NCBI GenBank assembly: GCA_035578175.1 | Contig: JAQMRL010000008.1 | Location: 7,540,883-7,604,882 of the forward strand | Source: Catonia carolina | Taxonomy: Eukaryota; Arthropoda; Insecta; Hemiptera; Achilidae | DNA length: 64,000 bases | Reading direction: 5' to 3' | Shown here: in pieces, positions 1 through 9,118 of the stretch | Layout: each line of letters begins with the position of its first letter | Numbering within the stretch: the stretch's first letter is position 1 | Made by a program: the position numbers and the translations under genes | Notes under the pieces: generated by a model | What the model was told of the DNA's origin: nothing | What the model saw: the letters and a program-made list of their open reading frames with translations, nothing else | Databases searched by the model: none

Positions 1-90
1 AATTCTTCTATTAATAGATCTCATGTGGAATCTCCTCTTGTAAAAATACTTCATCTCCTCGTGATCAAGGAAAAAGATCAAGACATAAGA

Positions 91-126
91 TAACGGGTGT
101 TTCAAAAAGGACGCACTTCGAAGTTT
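91..126 (+). repeat. Left terminal inverted repeat of the mariner element
   Basis: This 36-bp segment, including TA at 91-92, is the exact reverse complement of 1408-1443. Confidence 0.95.
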
Positions 127-1441
127 GAGAACGCTAATTTATTACATTAAATAATTACAAATTACACAAATTATACGGTATGAAATTATTACCTTTATAA
201 CATTCAGATTACCTTTAAAACTTCACAATAAATGTTCAAAATGACTTCCTCCGCTTGTAATGCAAGTTCGGACACTTTTCATAACATTTGCAGCCACTTT
301 TCGTAGTGTTTGCTCATTAATGTTAGTAATCTCACTTTCAATATTAGCCTACAATTCTTCAATTATATGAGGATTGTTTTTAAAAACCTTACTCTTTAAA
401 TTCCCCCAAAGAAAAAAATCCGCAGGAGTAAGATCTGGGGATCTTGGTGGCCACAATCCTTTTGATATCATACGATGGCCAAAAAATTCTCGTAAGATAT
501 TCAGCGTTTCAGCAGAAGTATGGCACGTTGCGTTATTCTGCTGAAACCAACAATCTCGATCGTGTAATTCTAACAACGCTATAAATTGTTCAATTAAGTT
601 ACGGTACACCACACCATCTACAGATGTGTCAAAAAATAAAAGCCCAACAATACGACGCCGGGAGATCGCACACCAAACACTAATTTTACGTGCGTGTAGT
701 GGACGTTCATGAAATGTGTGAGAATTATGAGCGTTCCACATTCGACAGTTTTGGCTGTTGATGTAACCACCCAAGTGGCCAAGTGGAACCATGCTTCGTC
801 ACTGAAATAAACACGATCCAATATTTCAACACCGTTGTCATTAACAAGAGAACGTATCCAACGACAATACTGTATACGTTTCCCATGGTCAACTTCTTTC
901 AGTTCATGAACGACACCGATGCGGTAAGGATGCAGATTTAATTTTTTTGTAGCCCTTAAAGCGGAAGATAGTGATAATCCAGCCTGTGAAGATAACTTTC
1001 TAAGTGATTTGTCGGGTGAGGTAGTCAAACGTTGTTTCACATCGCCCAAAACTTGTTCTGTTAACACTGATGGTCGACCTGTGCTTTTCCGATCCTGTAC
1101 ACTACCAGTCTCACGAAATTTATTAATCAGACGCGATATTGTGGTGTTATTAGGTACTTCAGAAGTGGGAAATTTTAACTGGAACTCGTCTTTCACTCGT
1201 TCGTAAGATTTATATGCGCAATAACTTTCAATAATAAAAACACGTTCATCCTTTGAAAAAACCATGTTTGAACTTATACAGACACAAATGAATACTGGGA
1301 TAGCACTAGTACATGTCAGTAATACACAATGGGTTAACAATGAGTACGGTAGTGCCAACTGTTATTTGGAGGAAAAAATATTCCCTATGCAGAAAATATT
1401 AACCCTTAAACTTCGAAGTGCGTCCTTTTTGAAACACCCGT
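93..1441 (-). mobile_element. Mariner-like DNA transposon, full length, inactivated
   Basis: The element is bounded by perfect 36-bp terminal inverted repeats (91-126 and 1408-1443, counting the TA target) that begin ACGGGTGTTTC. A TA dinucleotide flanks each side, as expected for the IS630/Tc1/mariner superfamily. The 1349-bp interior carries one transposase gene on the minus strand with three visible lesions. The ends are still identical, so insertion is fairly recent, or the ends are better conserved than the gene. Superfamily assignment is firm; I do not name a subfamily. Confidence 0.93.
223..1265 (-). pseudogene. Mariner-like transposase, broken
   Basis: The gene would cut and rejoin the 36-bp element ends by the DDE/D mechanism. 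The start codon is at 1265 and begins MVFSKDERVF. An N-terminal helix-turn-helix region follows (roughly residues 1-120, with a GRPSVL linker), then the catalytic domain. The first acidic motif is YFSDEAWFH. The second reads QQNNATCHT, where relatives usually have Asp at the third position. The third is SPDLTPADFFLWG. An exact 8-bp tandem duplication at 771-786 shifts the frame just after the first motif. A TAG at 349-351 cuts the C-terminus, after which about 40 more codons stay open to a natural stop at 223-225. The protein is certainly non-functional as it stands. The family call rests on motif order plus the matching ends. Confidence 0.9.
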
Positions 1442-1443
1442 TA
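1408..1443 (-). repeat. Right terminal inverted repeat of the mariner element
   Basis: Exact reverse complement of 91-126; TA target copy at 1442-1443. Confidence 0.95.
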
Positions 1444-1801
1444 TTAGGCATTTTTAGATCAAGTAAAGTAATTTGAATAATTTATGGAAGCTGTTTTTGC
1501 AATGCCCACTTTCAGCATTTATGTACCCAATTTGAAACTGTACAATATTAATACGTACGTACTAAAAATGATAACTGAATTTTTTCTTTTTGCCTTCTTG
1601 ATATTTCCAAAACGATTAAGTTCTATTCGCTTGATTTTCTCTTTCTTTCGTCTTCAGAAAACACATTTTGTTTTCTTAAGAGATTTTTCTAATTTGTTTA
1701 TTTGAGATACCATTTAAACCTTTCAAATTAGGCATACATTGATCGTTAAAGACATTATTGCACATTCGTTTATCCATTATCAACTTCTCCCAATAAAATT
1801 A
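1444..1801. other. No feature recognised
   Basis: AT-rich unique-looking DNA between the mariner element and the purine tract. Short open frames occur, but none has recognisable protein character. Confidence 0.6.
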
Positions 1802-2277
1802 GACGAAGAAAATGAATAAGGAGGAGAACGAGGAGGAGGAAGAGGAAGAGAAAGTGGAAGAGGAGAAGCAAGAGGATGGAGGAGGATAAGAGGAGGAGGA
1901 AGTGGATGATGAAGAATGAGTGGAAGAGGAAGAGAAAGAAGGAGGAGAGGAGGGAGAAGAGAAAGAAGAAGAAGTAGAAGAAGAAGAGGAGGAACAGGAG
2001 GAGGAGGACGAGGAAGAAAAAGAGGAGGAGGAGAAGGAGGAAGGGGAAAAAGAGTAAAAATAAGACGGAGGAGGAAGAAAGCAAGAGAAGGAGGAGGCGG
2101 AGGAAGGAGGAGGAGGAGAAGGAGGAAAATAAGAAGAAGAAGAAGGAGAAGGAGAAGGAGGAGGAGAAGGAGAAGAAGGAGAACAAGAAGAAGAAGAAGG
2201 AGACCAAGAAGAAGAAGGAGAACAAGAAGAAGAAGAAGAAAAAGAAGAAGAAGAAGAAAAATAAGAAGAAGAAGATA
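1802..2277 (+). repeat. 476-bp polypurine (GAA/GGA/GAG)n tract
   Basis: The plus strand is almost entirely A and G, built from interspersed GAA, GAG and GGA triplets that become purer GAA towards 2277. Long open frames here (Arg/Gly-rich on plus, Ser/Phe/Leu-rich on minus) are products of the triplet composition. Mirror-symmetric purine tracts of this length can form triplex (H-DNA). The GAA/GGA mix resembles the 3' tails of the LINE-B fragments in this window, so it may be an expanded tail; that is inference. Confidence 0.9.
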
Positions 2278-2942
2278 TTGTTTGGGGACGTTTATACTAC
2301 CGTCGCTACACACCCACTTTAAAAAAAAATGTAATCTAATAAATTTTTTTACCAAAATAATAATGATGATGATAATAATTATCAATAAAAAAAACTGTTT
2401 TTAATTAACATAAATACGCTAGATATGTTTGAAAAATTAGGCTTATAAAATGAAGATAATAAAATGGCACTAAAAAGTAAATAAATAAATAATAATAATC
2501 AGTTTAATTTACGTAGAATAGGCGGATATAATGATAGTAATGAGAAGGAGGGCAAATCAAGTGGTAGACCTCCGCAACTCACATTTCTATAAATAAGTTT
2601 TAAGAGGAGGACGTGTTCAATTCAATGAATCTTGTTGTATATTAAATTAAACTTGAAATACAAGCCTATATTTTTATTCATTACACCGTAATTTAATTTA
2701 GGTAGTGTAGAGTTGTTATTCATATACAGGTGATTGTGTACGTTGATGATGAAATTTTAGTGTTCAAATATTTTATTTTACGTTTTCTTGGTAATATTTC
2801 GAGTTAAATGAAATCGTAAAGTAACTTACAAAGAATTTTTCTAATATAGTAGATCCTCGAAAGTAAGCGTCTCAAGAGGATTTGGGAAACAGTATTGTTA
2901 TCGAGGAATTTTTCTAGTTAAGGTTCATGCTATCAAGATTAT

Positions 2943-2986
2943 TGTTTAGGTGAACAGACGAAAGGGTGGCTTGAACCTCTAGAATG
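2943..2986 (-). mobile_element. SINE2 3'-end fragment
   Basis: The sequence follows the SINE2 3' end read backwards (TTGTTTAGGT, then GAAAGG, GGCTTGAACC, TCTAGA), with mismatches in the hairpin. It is a short degraded remnant. Confidence 0.5.
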
Positions 2987-3115
2987 ATTCTCAGTGATTC
3001 TCAACCTACTCCGACACTTACAAGAAGTCAGACCAGGCTTTCGTTTGGAGTGGCCAAAGAAACTGTGCGAAAACCTTGACCAGGATAGACCAACATTATT
3101 ATATGATAACATTAC

Positions 3116-3160
3116 CATATGCATTATGCATATATGCATATATGCATATATGCATATAAC
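3116..3160. repeat. Short (ATATGC)n tandem repeat
   Basis: About six copies of TATGCA/ATATGC in a row, each containing the palindrome ATGCAT. Confidence 0.85.
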
Positions 3161-3482
3161 ATTAACACATGCTGAAAACATATATGCTATAATATTAACA
3201 TATACGCTGATAACATAGGCTATAATATTACTAACATATTATGCTAAGACTAACTGACTAAAAACGGATCCTTAATCGTGTACAATGTCCATATTCATAA
3301 TCCAACTTAATAATTGTCCATGAAAAATGTAGCATTTTAATAAAAAAAAAAACTGAAATTTTTTTAAAAAAATGTAAAAAATGGAGTATTAAGGAGAGAT
3401 TAGGACGGGAGGAAGGAAGGTGAAGAAGGACGAGAGAAGAGATGGGAAATAGAAAGGGGAGGAGACAGGTGAGTAAATATTT

Positions 3483-3645
3483 TTAGCTTTACGTCCAACT
3501 GTTTTGGACACGTGGTTACACTGTTCTTGCGAATGAATACGATGAAGATGATAGATAAAATACTGCCAAAGGAATGTCAAACCAGACCAAGAATCAAAAC
3601 CGGGACCACTGCTGTAGAAGCCGGTGGCACTGACAACTACTACAC
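3483..3645 (-). mobile_element. Degenerate SINE-B copy
   Basis: It has the reversed layout of SINE-B: a tail reading TTTACGTCCAACTGTTTTGG, a spacer, then a decayed tRNA-like head with AACCGGGACC and GTAGAAGCC. Divergence is high compared with the copies at 4446 and 14683. Confidence 0.55.
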
Positions 3646-3761
3646 AGATTGGGAAAAAATAAAGAAGAAGAGATAAATCAACAAAAAGAGATGTTACTCC
3701 GGACCAAAATTCTGGTTACGGGCCTGAGAGGGCAGATCAACAAAGAGGACGTGTTTTTCTT

Positions 3762-3925
3762 TTAGTTATATGTCCAACGGTTGTGTATATTAAGGTTAAT
3801 ACAGAAGATAAAGATGACAGATGAAAATTAATTATGAGAAAATGTGAGATCAGACCGGGAAAAGAACTCGGAACCCCTTGCATAGAAGCCAGTAGCGGCG
3901 ACAATTATACTAACGGGGCGAACAG
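3762..3925 (-). mobile_element. Degenerate SINE-B copy
   Basis: Same layout as 3483-3645: TATGTCCAACGGTTGTG near the tail end, then a decayed B-box region (AACTCGGAACC) and ATAGAAGCCAGTAG. It lies about 120 bp from the other degenerate copy, in the same orientation. Confidence 0.5.
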
Positions 3926-4434
3926 ATGGAGCGATAGGGGAAGGAGAAAAGTGAAGAGGAATGTGAGAAATATCAAGGGAAGGAGGAGGATGAGGAAGAG
4001 AATAATTAGATAAAGAGGAGGGGTGTATTTAGAGGAAATTTAAATTTGAATTTTCATATTGCATTTGTACAAGTATTTTTTAAAGTTCGTACTATTATTT
4101 TTTTCAAGTATTTAATCCACGTAGTTTTCTCGTAGGGTAAATAAATGTAGGAAAATCTTAGTTTCGATTTTATGTATTTTTCTAGGTTTTGTTCGTATAT
4201 TATTCTCCATACTTCTTTAGCTCTTTCTTTCCCCTTTCATCGGTAAATTTTGATTCCTTGTATAATTTGATTTTTTAATCTCCTAAGGAATTTCTATCCA
4301 AAATAATCTGGAGCGGAATTTTATCAGTGTAATCAGAATCCTTGAATCCCAGTTTTTGCTTTTTTCTGTTCTAATATAAAGTTGAAAGTCGTTTTGTTTT
4401 TAGATCACATCAGTTATCGAAGATCTATATTTTT
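3926..4434. other. No feature recognised
   Basis: Purine-rich patches (3930-4010) followed by AT-rich DNA; no coding or repeat signature beyond composition. Confidence 0.5.
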
Positions 4435-4445
4435 AAAAATCGATT

Positions 4446-4629
4446 TTTTTTTGTTTAACGTCAGACTGTTGTGCAATTACTGCTAATGCAGACGGTGAAG
4501 GATGAAATGATTTTTTTGTAACGTATGAAAATATGCCGTGCCTGAATGGGATTCGAACCCAAGACCGTATGATGAGAGGCGAGCACGTTACCAACTACGC
4601 CAATGTGGCTGGCAGAAATCATTTTTGAT
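4446..4629 (-). mobile_element. SINE-B, full copy with tRNA-like head
   Basis: Read on the minus strand it starts with a tRNA-like head: an A box near TTGGCGTAGTTGG and a perfect B box GGTTCGAATCC. The family tail follows (CTGCATTAGCAGTAATTG, then a GTTAAAC end and A-run). It is flanked by an exact 11-bp target-site duplication AAAAATCGATT at 4435-4445 and 4630-4640. The head cannot fold into a complete acceptor stem, so this is a SINE and not a working tRNA gene. A LINE must supply its reverse transcriptase. Confidence 0.85.
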
Positions 4630-4842
4630 AAAAATCGATTGATGCCCATGCTTTTCATTTGTGGAAAATATCTGCATTTTCATTTCATGACTGCTTTCAT
4701 GACACCTGTAGGGCTGTGGTTCCCAAATGGTGGACCGCGGGAAATTCTGGCAGTACATATAAATATTTAGCAAATAAATGAGGATTTTGAAAGCGATGTT
4801 CATTGAAAAAGAAGAACTGAATATATCTGATGAATATCAGAT

Positions 4843-5340
4843 CCAGCCTTTGAAATGAAAAACAGCTTACTGACTAGAAACATTGATTTACAGATTATGA
4901 AAAATTTCTTAAAACATTATGTTTGGATTGTAGCATTATACGGAAGTGAAACGTGGGTGATAGGGGCTGTAGAAAAGAAGAGGATAGAAGCTTTTGAAAT
5001 GTGGTGTTATAGGAAAATGTTAAAGATTAGGTGGGTGGACAAAATAAGTAATTTAGACGTTCTTAGGCGAGTGGATGAAAAAAGAAGTATATGGAAGCAT
5101 CTTACCAAAAGAAGGGATAGGCTAGTGGGGCATATCCTAAGACATTCGGGTATTGGGCTATTAATAATGGAGGGTAATATTAAGGGAGTAAATTGTAGAG
5201 GGAGGCAAAGATTAGAATATATAAAGCAAATTACAAAAGATGTAGGGTGTTACAGGAATGTAGATATGAAACGACTTGCGCAAGATAAAACAGGTTGGAG
5301 AACTGCATCAAACCAGTCGAGAGACTGATGACAAGAAAAA
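4843..5340 (+). mobile_element. LINE-A, 5'-truncated copy with exact TSD
   Basis: A 498-bp LINE 3' fragment. The exact 11-bp duplication GAATATCAGAT flanks it (4832-4842 and 5341-5351). The 3' end has a hairpin, CAGTC-GAGA-GACTG (5314-5327), then TGATGAC and an A-rich tail. The truncation point falls in the middle of the coding region, as is usual for target-primed reverse transcription. A second, decayed copy lies at 60868-61298. Confidence 0.9.
4846..5328 (+). pseudogene. C-terminal piece of a LINE endonuclease/reverse transcriptase
   Basis: The open frame encodes the tail seen after the reverse transcriptase domain in many insect LINE proteins. In order it shows VALYGSETW, then AFEMWCYRKMLKI.W, a leucine-rich VLRRV segment, LVGHILRH, and a basic GRQRLEYI segment. 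It ends NQSRD at TGA (5326-5328). The frame is open to the truncation point, so codons 5' of 4846 were lost at insertion. The catalytic reverse transcriptase motifs are absent, so it cannot act. The stop codon overlaps the 3' hairpin, so that hairpin is both coding and a putative recognition element. The clade is not assigned. Confidence 0.85.
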
Positions 5341-5352
5341 GAATATCAGATG

Positions 5353-5582
5353 CATGGGCGTACCCAACGAGGGGACGGGAACAGCTGCCCTCCCCCTAAA
5401 AGCAAAAAAAAAAAAGTTAAACGGTTATTAAGTGAATAATCAGTTGTTTCCACACTGAAATTGTGTAAAAATCGAGAAGTATCGAGCCACTAGAACATTT
5501 TATTGGAGGGTTCAATAAAATGTCACAACCTGAACGATAATGGCTTGGCCCCCCCATAATTTTTATCCTGGGTACGTCCATG
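5353..5582. mobile_element. hAT-type MITE, 230 bp
   Basis: The ends are inverted (CATGGGCGTACCCA left; CATGGACGTACCCA when the right end is reversed). The flanks are an 8-bp duplication ATCAGATG (5345-5352) / ATCAGGTG (5583-5590) with one mismatch. An 8-bp TSD and short TIRs point to hAT. The interior has no coding capacity. It sits directly on the 3' TSD of LINE-A, so it inserted after LINE-A. Confidence 0.75.
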
Positions 5583-5590
5583 ATCAGGTG

Positions 5591-5901
5591 TTGAATTAAA
5601 AATTTTTTCCTGAAACATTTCTGTATATTTTTTTTAAAGGGATATTCCGTGCCCTATACCCACCGGAGGATTCATCCCTCACCAAGTCAAGAATAAGGGT
5701 GGTACACACATGGTTCAATTTCTGGCTTAATGGTTCACAGACTTCTACGGGTTGGAAACCACCACCACTAGGGGTTATTTTTATTTGATTGTAGTTCCTT
5801 GTTTGAAAGTAAAAATTACATTCCGTGATTTTTAGACCATAGATTTTTTTGGAGGATTTTCATAACTAATAATTGTAAATTCATTATTATAATTATTTTT
5901 G
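5591..5901. other. No gene; possible old repeat remnants
   Basis: Moderately GC-richer sequence at 5640-5780, then AT-rich DNA. No family recognised. Confidence 0.4.
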
Positions 5902-6296
5902 CTGCCCATAACAGACAAGTGGAATGTCAAATTATTTACACTCAATCTGTTCGTTGCAGGGCTAAAATAAATAGTTCTGTTTCTTATCACATGATCAGCC
6001 AATTAAATGACTGAATCATTTAAAAGAACAGAAGAGGTAGAGGTGTAAAAGACACTAATCAGAGTTATCTCCTCTGAAAGTAATGAATTTCATTATACAG
6101 CCAGATCCTGTAGTGAATGAAGTGAAAGTGTCATTTGCAGAGTGGAAAATATGTGCTTTTCAGAGGGCCCGGCATGCTGATAAGCGTACTATTCCACTCA
6201 GTGAGAAAGGCTAGGGTAAACCACCTCACTTTTCATATTACTTAGTAAAACCTCTGCAGGTTCAAACCAGCCTTTCGGCTGATGACCTAAACAATA
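5902..6296 (+). mobile_element. SINE2, near full length
   Basis: It opens TGCCCATAACAGACAAGTGG with a small hairpin just inside (GTGT/ACAC flanking an AT loop). It ends with GGTTCAAACCAGCC, TTTC, GGCTGATGACC and AAACAATAA. The 3' hairpin CAGCC-TTTC-GGCTG is at 6268-6281. The 3' 30 bp match the LINE-A 3' end in layout. The 5' part has no recognisable tRNA, 5S or 7SL head. Confidence 0.8.
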
Positions 6297-6312
6297 ATTA
6301 TTTTTATTTTGT

Positions 6313-6626
6313 AATCCCTAATATGTGTACGTTGCAATCTGTTCAATTCAGAACAATAAGCAACCCCGTGACCCAATGAGATGAGGATGATGTGTATGAC
6401 GTGTAAATGAGGTGTAGTCTTGTACAGACCCAGGCCGACCATTCCTAAGAGATTATGGTTAATTGATCCCCAACCATCAAAGTACACCGGTAACCACTGT
6501 CTAGCATTCAAATCCATATAAAAGTAACTACCTTTACTAGGATTTGAACCAGGAACCTTCGTCTCCGAAAATCAGCTGTTAAACAGCTGATTTTGTCGAC
6601 GACTTTACCTCCAGACCAACCTGGTG
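6313..6626 (-). mobile_element. SINE1, full copy
   Basis: On the minus strand the copy starts with a tRNA-like head: an A-box-like TTGGTCTGGAGGTAAAG, a CAGCTG-containing palindrome and a B box GGTTCAAATCC. It continues through TACTTTTATATGG and the family body to the 3' end TTGCAACGTACACATATTAG. It lies head-on to SINE2 at 5902. Confidence 0.85.
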
Positions 6627-7099
6627 AGTTTTTGATTATTTTTAAATTATTTTTTAATAATTATAATTCATACAATTATTATACGATTATTTAATGATTA
6701 AATAAATAAAATTAAAGTTAAGAATATAGTAAATATTTTTACAAGAATTTAATAAACAAATTATTGATGAATGTAATTGGTGAAAATTTTGCATAATCCA
6801 ACAATCGAACACAGTAGGTAGGACCATTGTATGAGTAATCCGTTAAGATAAATCTGCGACCGCTACGTTTTTTAATGACATATTTGCTAATAGTGGCAAA
6901 TATTTGTACGGCGGACGTGTTTCGCGTCACAGACCGGTGTTTTCTTACGTCTAGATACTAGAGGGGAGGGGTTGGTTGATAATTAGAAAAAGGGGTGGGA
7001 GAAGACCGCGTGTGTCGGTCTTCGTCATTGTTTTGGAGTAGGGGAGATTCGTATAGAACAAGCGTACGTCTGATGTGCGGTGCAGTATCACCTGAAATT
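6627..7099. other. Upstream flank of the FGF-like gene
   Basis: AT-rich to about 6840, then rising CpG content (CGCGTCACAGACCGG, GACCGCGTGTGTCGG). No repeat is recognised after 6900. It is the likely proximal upstream region of the gene starting at 7612. Confidence 0.4.
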
Positions 7100-7573
7100 G
7101 TTAATTGTTACGTGCAGTCTGTGGCAGTCAGTTAACCGACTCGTGTATATAGATAGGTGTGTTAAATAGGTTACATTATTCCTGGATAATTCAGACAGAG
7201 GTTAGGAGGCATTTAATGTGACGTCATCCGCGAGTTGTCAGCGCGATCTTGTGGTTGAGACGGTAACGAGATATTTTGTGTGGTGTGTGTGTGTGTGTGT
7301 GAATTGGTACGTTGTGTTAGTGGGGCCGGTAGGGAATAACAGTAGCGGTTACTCAGTCTGTTCGCCGACTTCACGACGTTAGCATCTCTTTGGAGCTGAA
7401 ACCGGTGCGCGTGTACGCTCGCGTGTTTAAAATCTCATCTAATTTTTCTTCGGTATTTGTAATTTTTTTTTGATCGATTTTATTAAAATATAAGTGGTTT
7501 TTGTGGATGTGTTTTAGTGTACGTAGAGGTGGACGCGCGTGACATTTTGTGTCGTAGTCGAGGAGTGGAATAG
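7100..7573 (+). promoter_or_regulatory. CpG-richer promoter and 5' UTR region of the FGF-like gene
   Basis: The base composition differs sharply from the AT-rich surroundings and CpG is frequent. Two TCAGT arthropod initiator matches are visible (7128-7132 and 7353-7357) and one TATATA (7146-7151), but none is at textbook spacing with another core element. A short (GT)n run lies at 7280-7301. The true start site cannot be chosen from sequence. The second TCAGT would give a 5' UTR of about 260 bases. Confidence 0.45.
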
Positions 7574-7587
7574 CCCCCAAAAGGGGG
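7574..7587 (+). promoter_or_regulatory. 5' UTR hairpin CCCCC-AAAA-GGGGG
   Basis: A perfect 5-bp G:C stem with a four-A loop sits 24 bases before the start codon. In mRNA it could slow the scanning ribosome close to the uORF and start codon. The effect is inferred. Confidence 0.45.
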
Positions 7588-7598
7588 TTCAACCGAAC

Positions 7599-7607
7599 AT
7601 GTCCTGA
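7599..7607 (+). other. Two-codon uORF (ATG TCC TGA)
   Basis: An upstream ATG followed by one codon and TGA ends 4 bases before the main ATG at 7612. It is out of frame with the main reading frame. Such minimal uORFs can lower main-frame initiation or act through reinitiation. Presence is seen; function is inferred. Confidence 0.5.
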
Positions 7608-7611
7608 AGAG

Positions 7612-7909
7612 ATGCGAGCAGGATTGGCGCGACGACTCTTGCTGGTGGCAAGTGTTGGCCTCCTTGTAGTCGGCAATCCTTTGCCCGAAGCCATGGTACC
7701 CCCTGGACTACTTTTGCTGCAAGGGGCAGCCGCTTCTTCTCTTCAAGTTCCTGCCCCTGATGACCAGTCTGCGCGCAGTGAAAGGTCGGCTAATTTGTCC
7801 CACATCACCGGCACTTTTCGAAAATTAAGGATGTTCATCAAAAACAGATATCTTCAGTTGATGCCCGACGGACAAGTTAACGGAACTAATGATCAGCTTT
7901 CTGACTACA
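7612..7909 (+). CDS. First coding exon of an FGF-family growth factor
   Basis: The product is likely a secreted ligand for an FGF receptor tyrosine kinase. Residues 1 to about 24 form a signal peptide (Arg-rich start, hydrophobic LLLVASVGLLVVG). A low-complexity propeptide-like stretch follows to about residue 60. Then RKLRMFIKNRYLQLMPDG and QVNGTNDQ appear, which match the first beta strands of the FGF trefoil (typical pattern R.LY...YLQI.PDG.V.GT). The open frame runs a few codons further, but GTGAGT at 7910-7915 is a strong donor, leaving the exon in phase 1. Vertebrate FGF genes also break just after the DG.V.GT segment, which supports both the family and the splice site. The start at 7612 is the first in-frame ATG before the signal peptide. 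No later FGF exon was recognised in the window. The exact paralogue cannot be named from this exon. Confidence 0.75.
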
Positions 7910-7915
7910 GTGAGT

Positions 7916-8861
7916 AACTACTTTAATTACGTTATTTTATTACTTTTTATTACATCAAATAAATCAGGTCACACCTAATGTATCAAACACCAAGTTCAAT
8001 TACCTAGTATTAATATTTTTCAAAACAAAAACCGTTAAACCCCATCTTCATTACCACCATAATTATAAAAAAATTGTAAAATTATATAACATAAAAAAAA
8101 TCGGTAAATTGTTTCTTCATGGAAAGTGGATTTTAAGTGAAACGTTACAAAATTATATTCATGAAAAACATTTATATAAAATTTTGAATTGTAATAAATT
8201 TCATTTCAATTTTTTTGTACTGTTGTAATTTTTTTAAATTAGGTTACCAGGTTTATATTACATTCATTATAAGGTGTTGTATTACTTTATAAATTAATCA
8301 ATATAATGTTACAAAAAATTTAATTTTAAATTTAAATATTTTTGTTAAGTAGGCCTATGTGATTTTTAATTTGAACATACCGGGTTCAATTATCGGATTA
8401 GGGTAAGAAATATTTAATTTTTTTTGAAAATATGATTACTAATTTCGTTACCTAATGTTACTTATTTAAACGAAATTTTTATTTGAATTTTAAATAACAC
8501 TTAGAAAAAAAACATAGTGTGGCAACTATTAAATTACTACTTTAAGAAAATTCATAGATATTTTTTAAATTTTTTTATAAAATCATTGTGTAGGGTATGC
8601 ATAGAGTACATGGAAATAGTTCTTTAATGATATTGATTAAAATTTTATAAGAAATTAAAAATTTAGAAAGATTTGAAGAAAAATCGAAAATTAATTTCAA
8701 TAAATTTATTTTTAAAACATTGTACAAAATTTTGTTAAATTTTACTTTTTGATTTTAAAAGTTACAATTTTGAGGCATTTCCAAATTTTTTGGGATAGAA
8801 CCTGGCACACTATAGTTCATTAAATATTTGTTTTTTTTGGTAAGTTTTGACTTGTTATAAT
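7916..8861. other. AT-rich intronic DNA, no feature recognised
   Basis: Very AT-rich with many A and T runs; no repeat family, tRNA or coding signal seen. Confidence 0.6.
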
Positions 8862-8943
8862 TACCAGATGCTAGCCGAGATTCGAACCCAGGAACTTCTA
8901 ATTTTAGTTTAATGAGCTAACCAATAAGCTGTGGATGCGGTCT
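8862..8943 (-). repeat. tRNA-like remnant (SINE head)
   Basis: Minus strand: an A-box-like TTGGTTAGCTCATTA and a B box GGGTTCGAATCTCGG, followed by CTAGCATCTGG. The anticodon arm does not fold properly and no terminator follows, so it is a degraded SINE head or tRNA pseudogene. Confidence 0.5.
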
Positions 8944-8974
8944 CGAGATAATTTTTAATATTTTTTTTTTTTAT

Positions 8975-9118
8975 TTTACTTTCGATTGTTTTACACTTAC
9001 TGCTAATACAGACAATAAGAAGGGTGATTGATGAAAAAATATCAGACCTAATTGGGAATCGAACCCGGGACCTCTAACGTAGAAGCCAGTTGTACCGACC
9101 ACTACACCACGGACCCAA
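8975..9118 (-). mobile_element. SINE-B copy
   Basis: It carries the reversed family tail (TTACTGCTAATACAGACAAT), then a clear reversed B box (GGGAATCGAACCCGG), then GTAGAAGCCAGTTG and the A-box region ending CACCACGGACCC. Similar length to the copy at 14683. Confidence 0.75.

Larger units (their letters stand above)
2278..3482. other. AT-rich non-coding stretch
   Basis: No gene is recognised. It contains a short SINE2-like end (2943-2986) and a TATGCA tandem repeat (3116-3160). An open frame at 2994-3218 (+) has a plausible-looking first 40 residues but matches nothing I know and runs into the TATGCA repeat. Confidence 0.55.

Noticed and set aside
1770..2404. Long open frames with Arg/Gly or Leu/Phe/Ser-rich proteins
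   Set aside because: They are translations of the purine triplet repeat on both strands; there is no domain, start context or splice signal.
2994..3218. Open frame with a plausible N-terminal 40 residues
   Set aside because: No family recognised, and its second half is the TATGCA repeat.
4530..4616. A tRNA gene (also 8862-8943, 9050-9110, 14690-14765)
   Set aside because: A and B boxes are present, but acceptor and anticodon stems do not pair and family tails follow, so they are SINE heads.
6287..6517. Recurrent small protein reading MD.N.RQWLPVYFDGWGS... (also at 39176, 40199, 40476, 43045, 48355, 49329)
   Set aside because: It is the same stretch of SINE1 translated in each copy; there is no evidence that it is expressed or selected.
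7371..7694. Minus-strand open frame across the promoter and exon
   Set aside because: It is antisense to the FGF-like exon and 5' UTR and has no domain or splice support.
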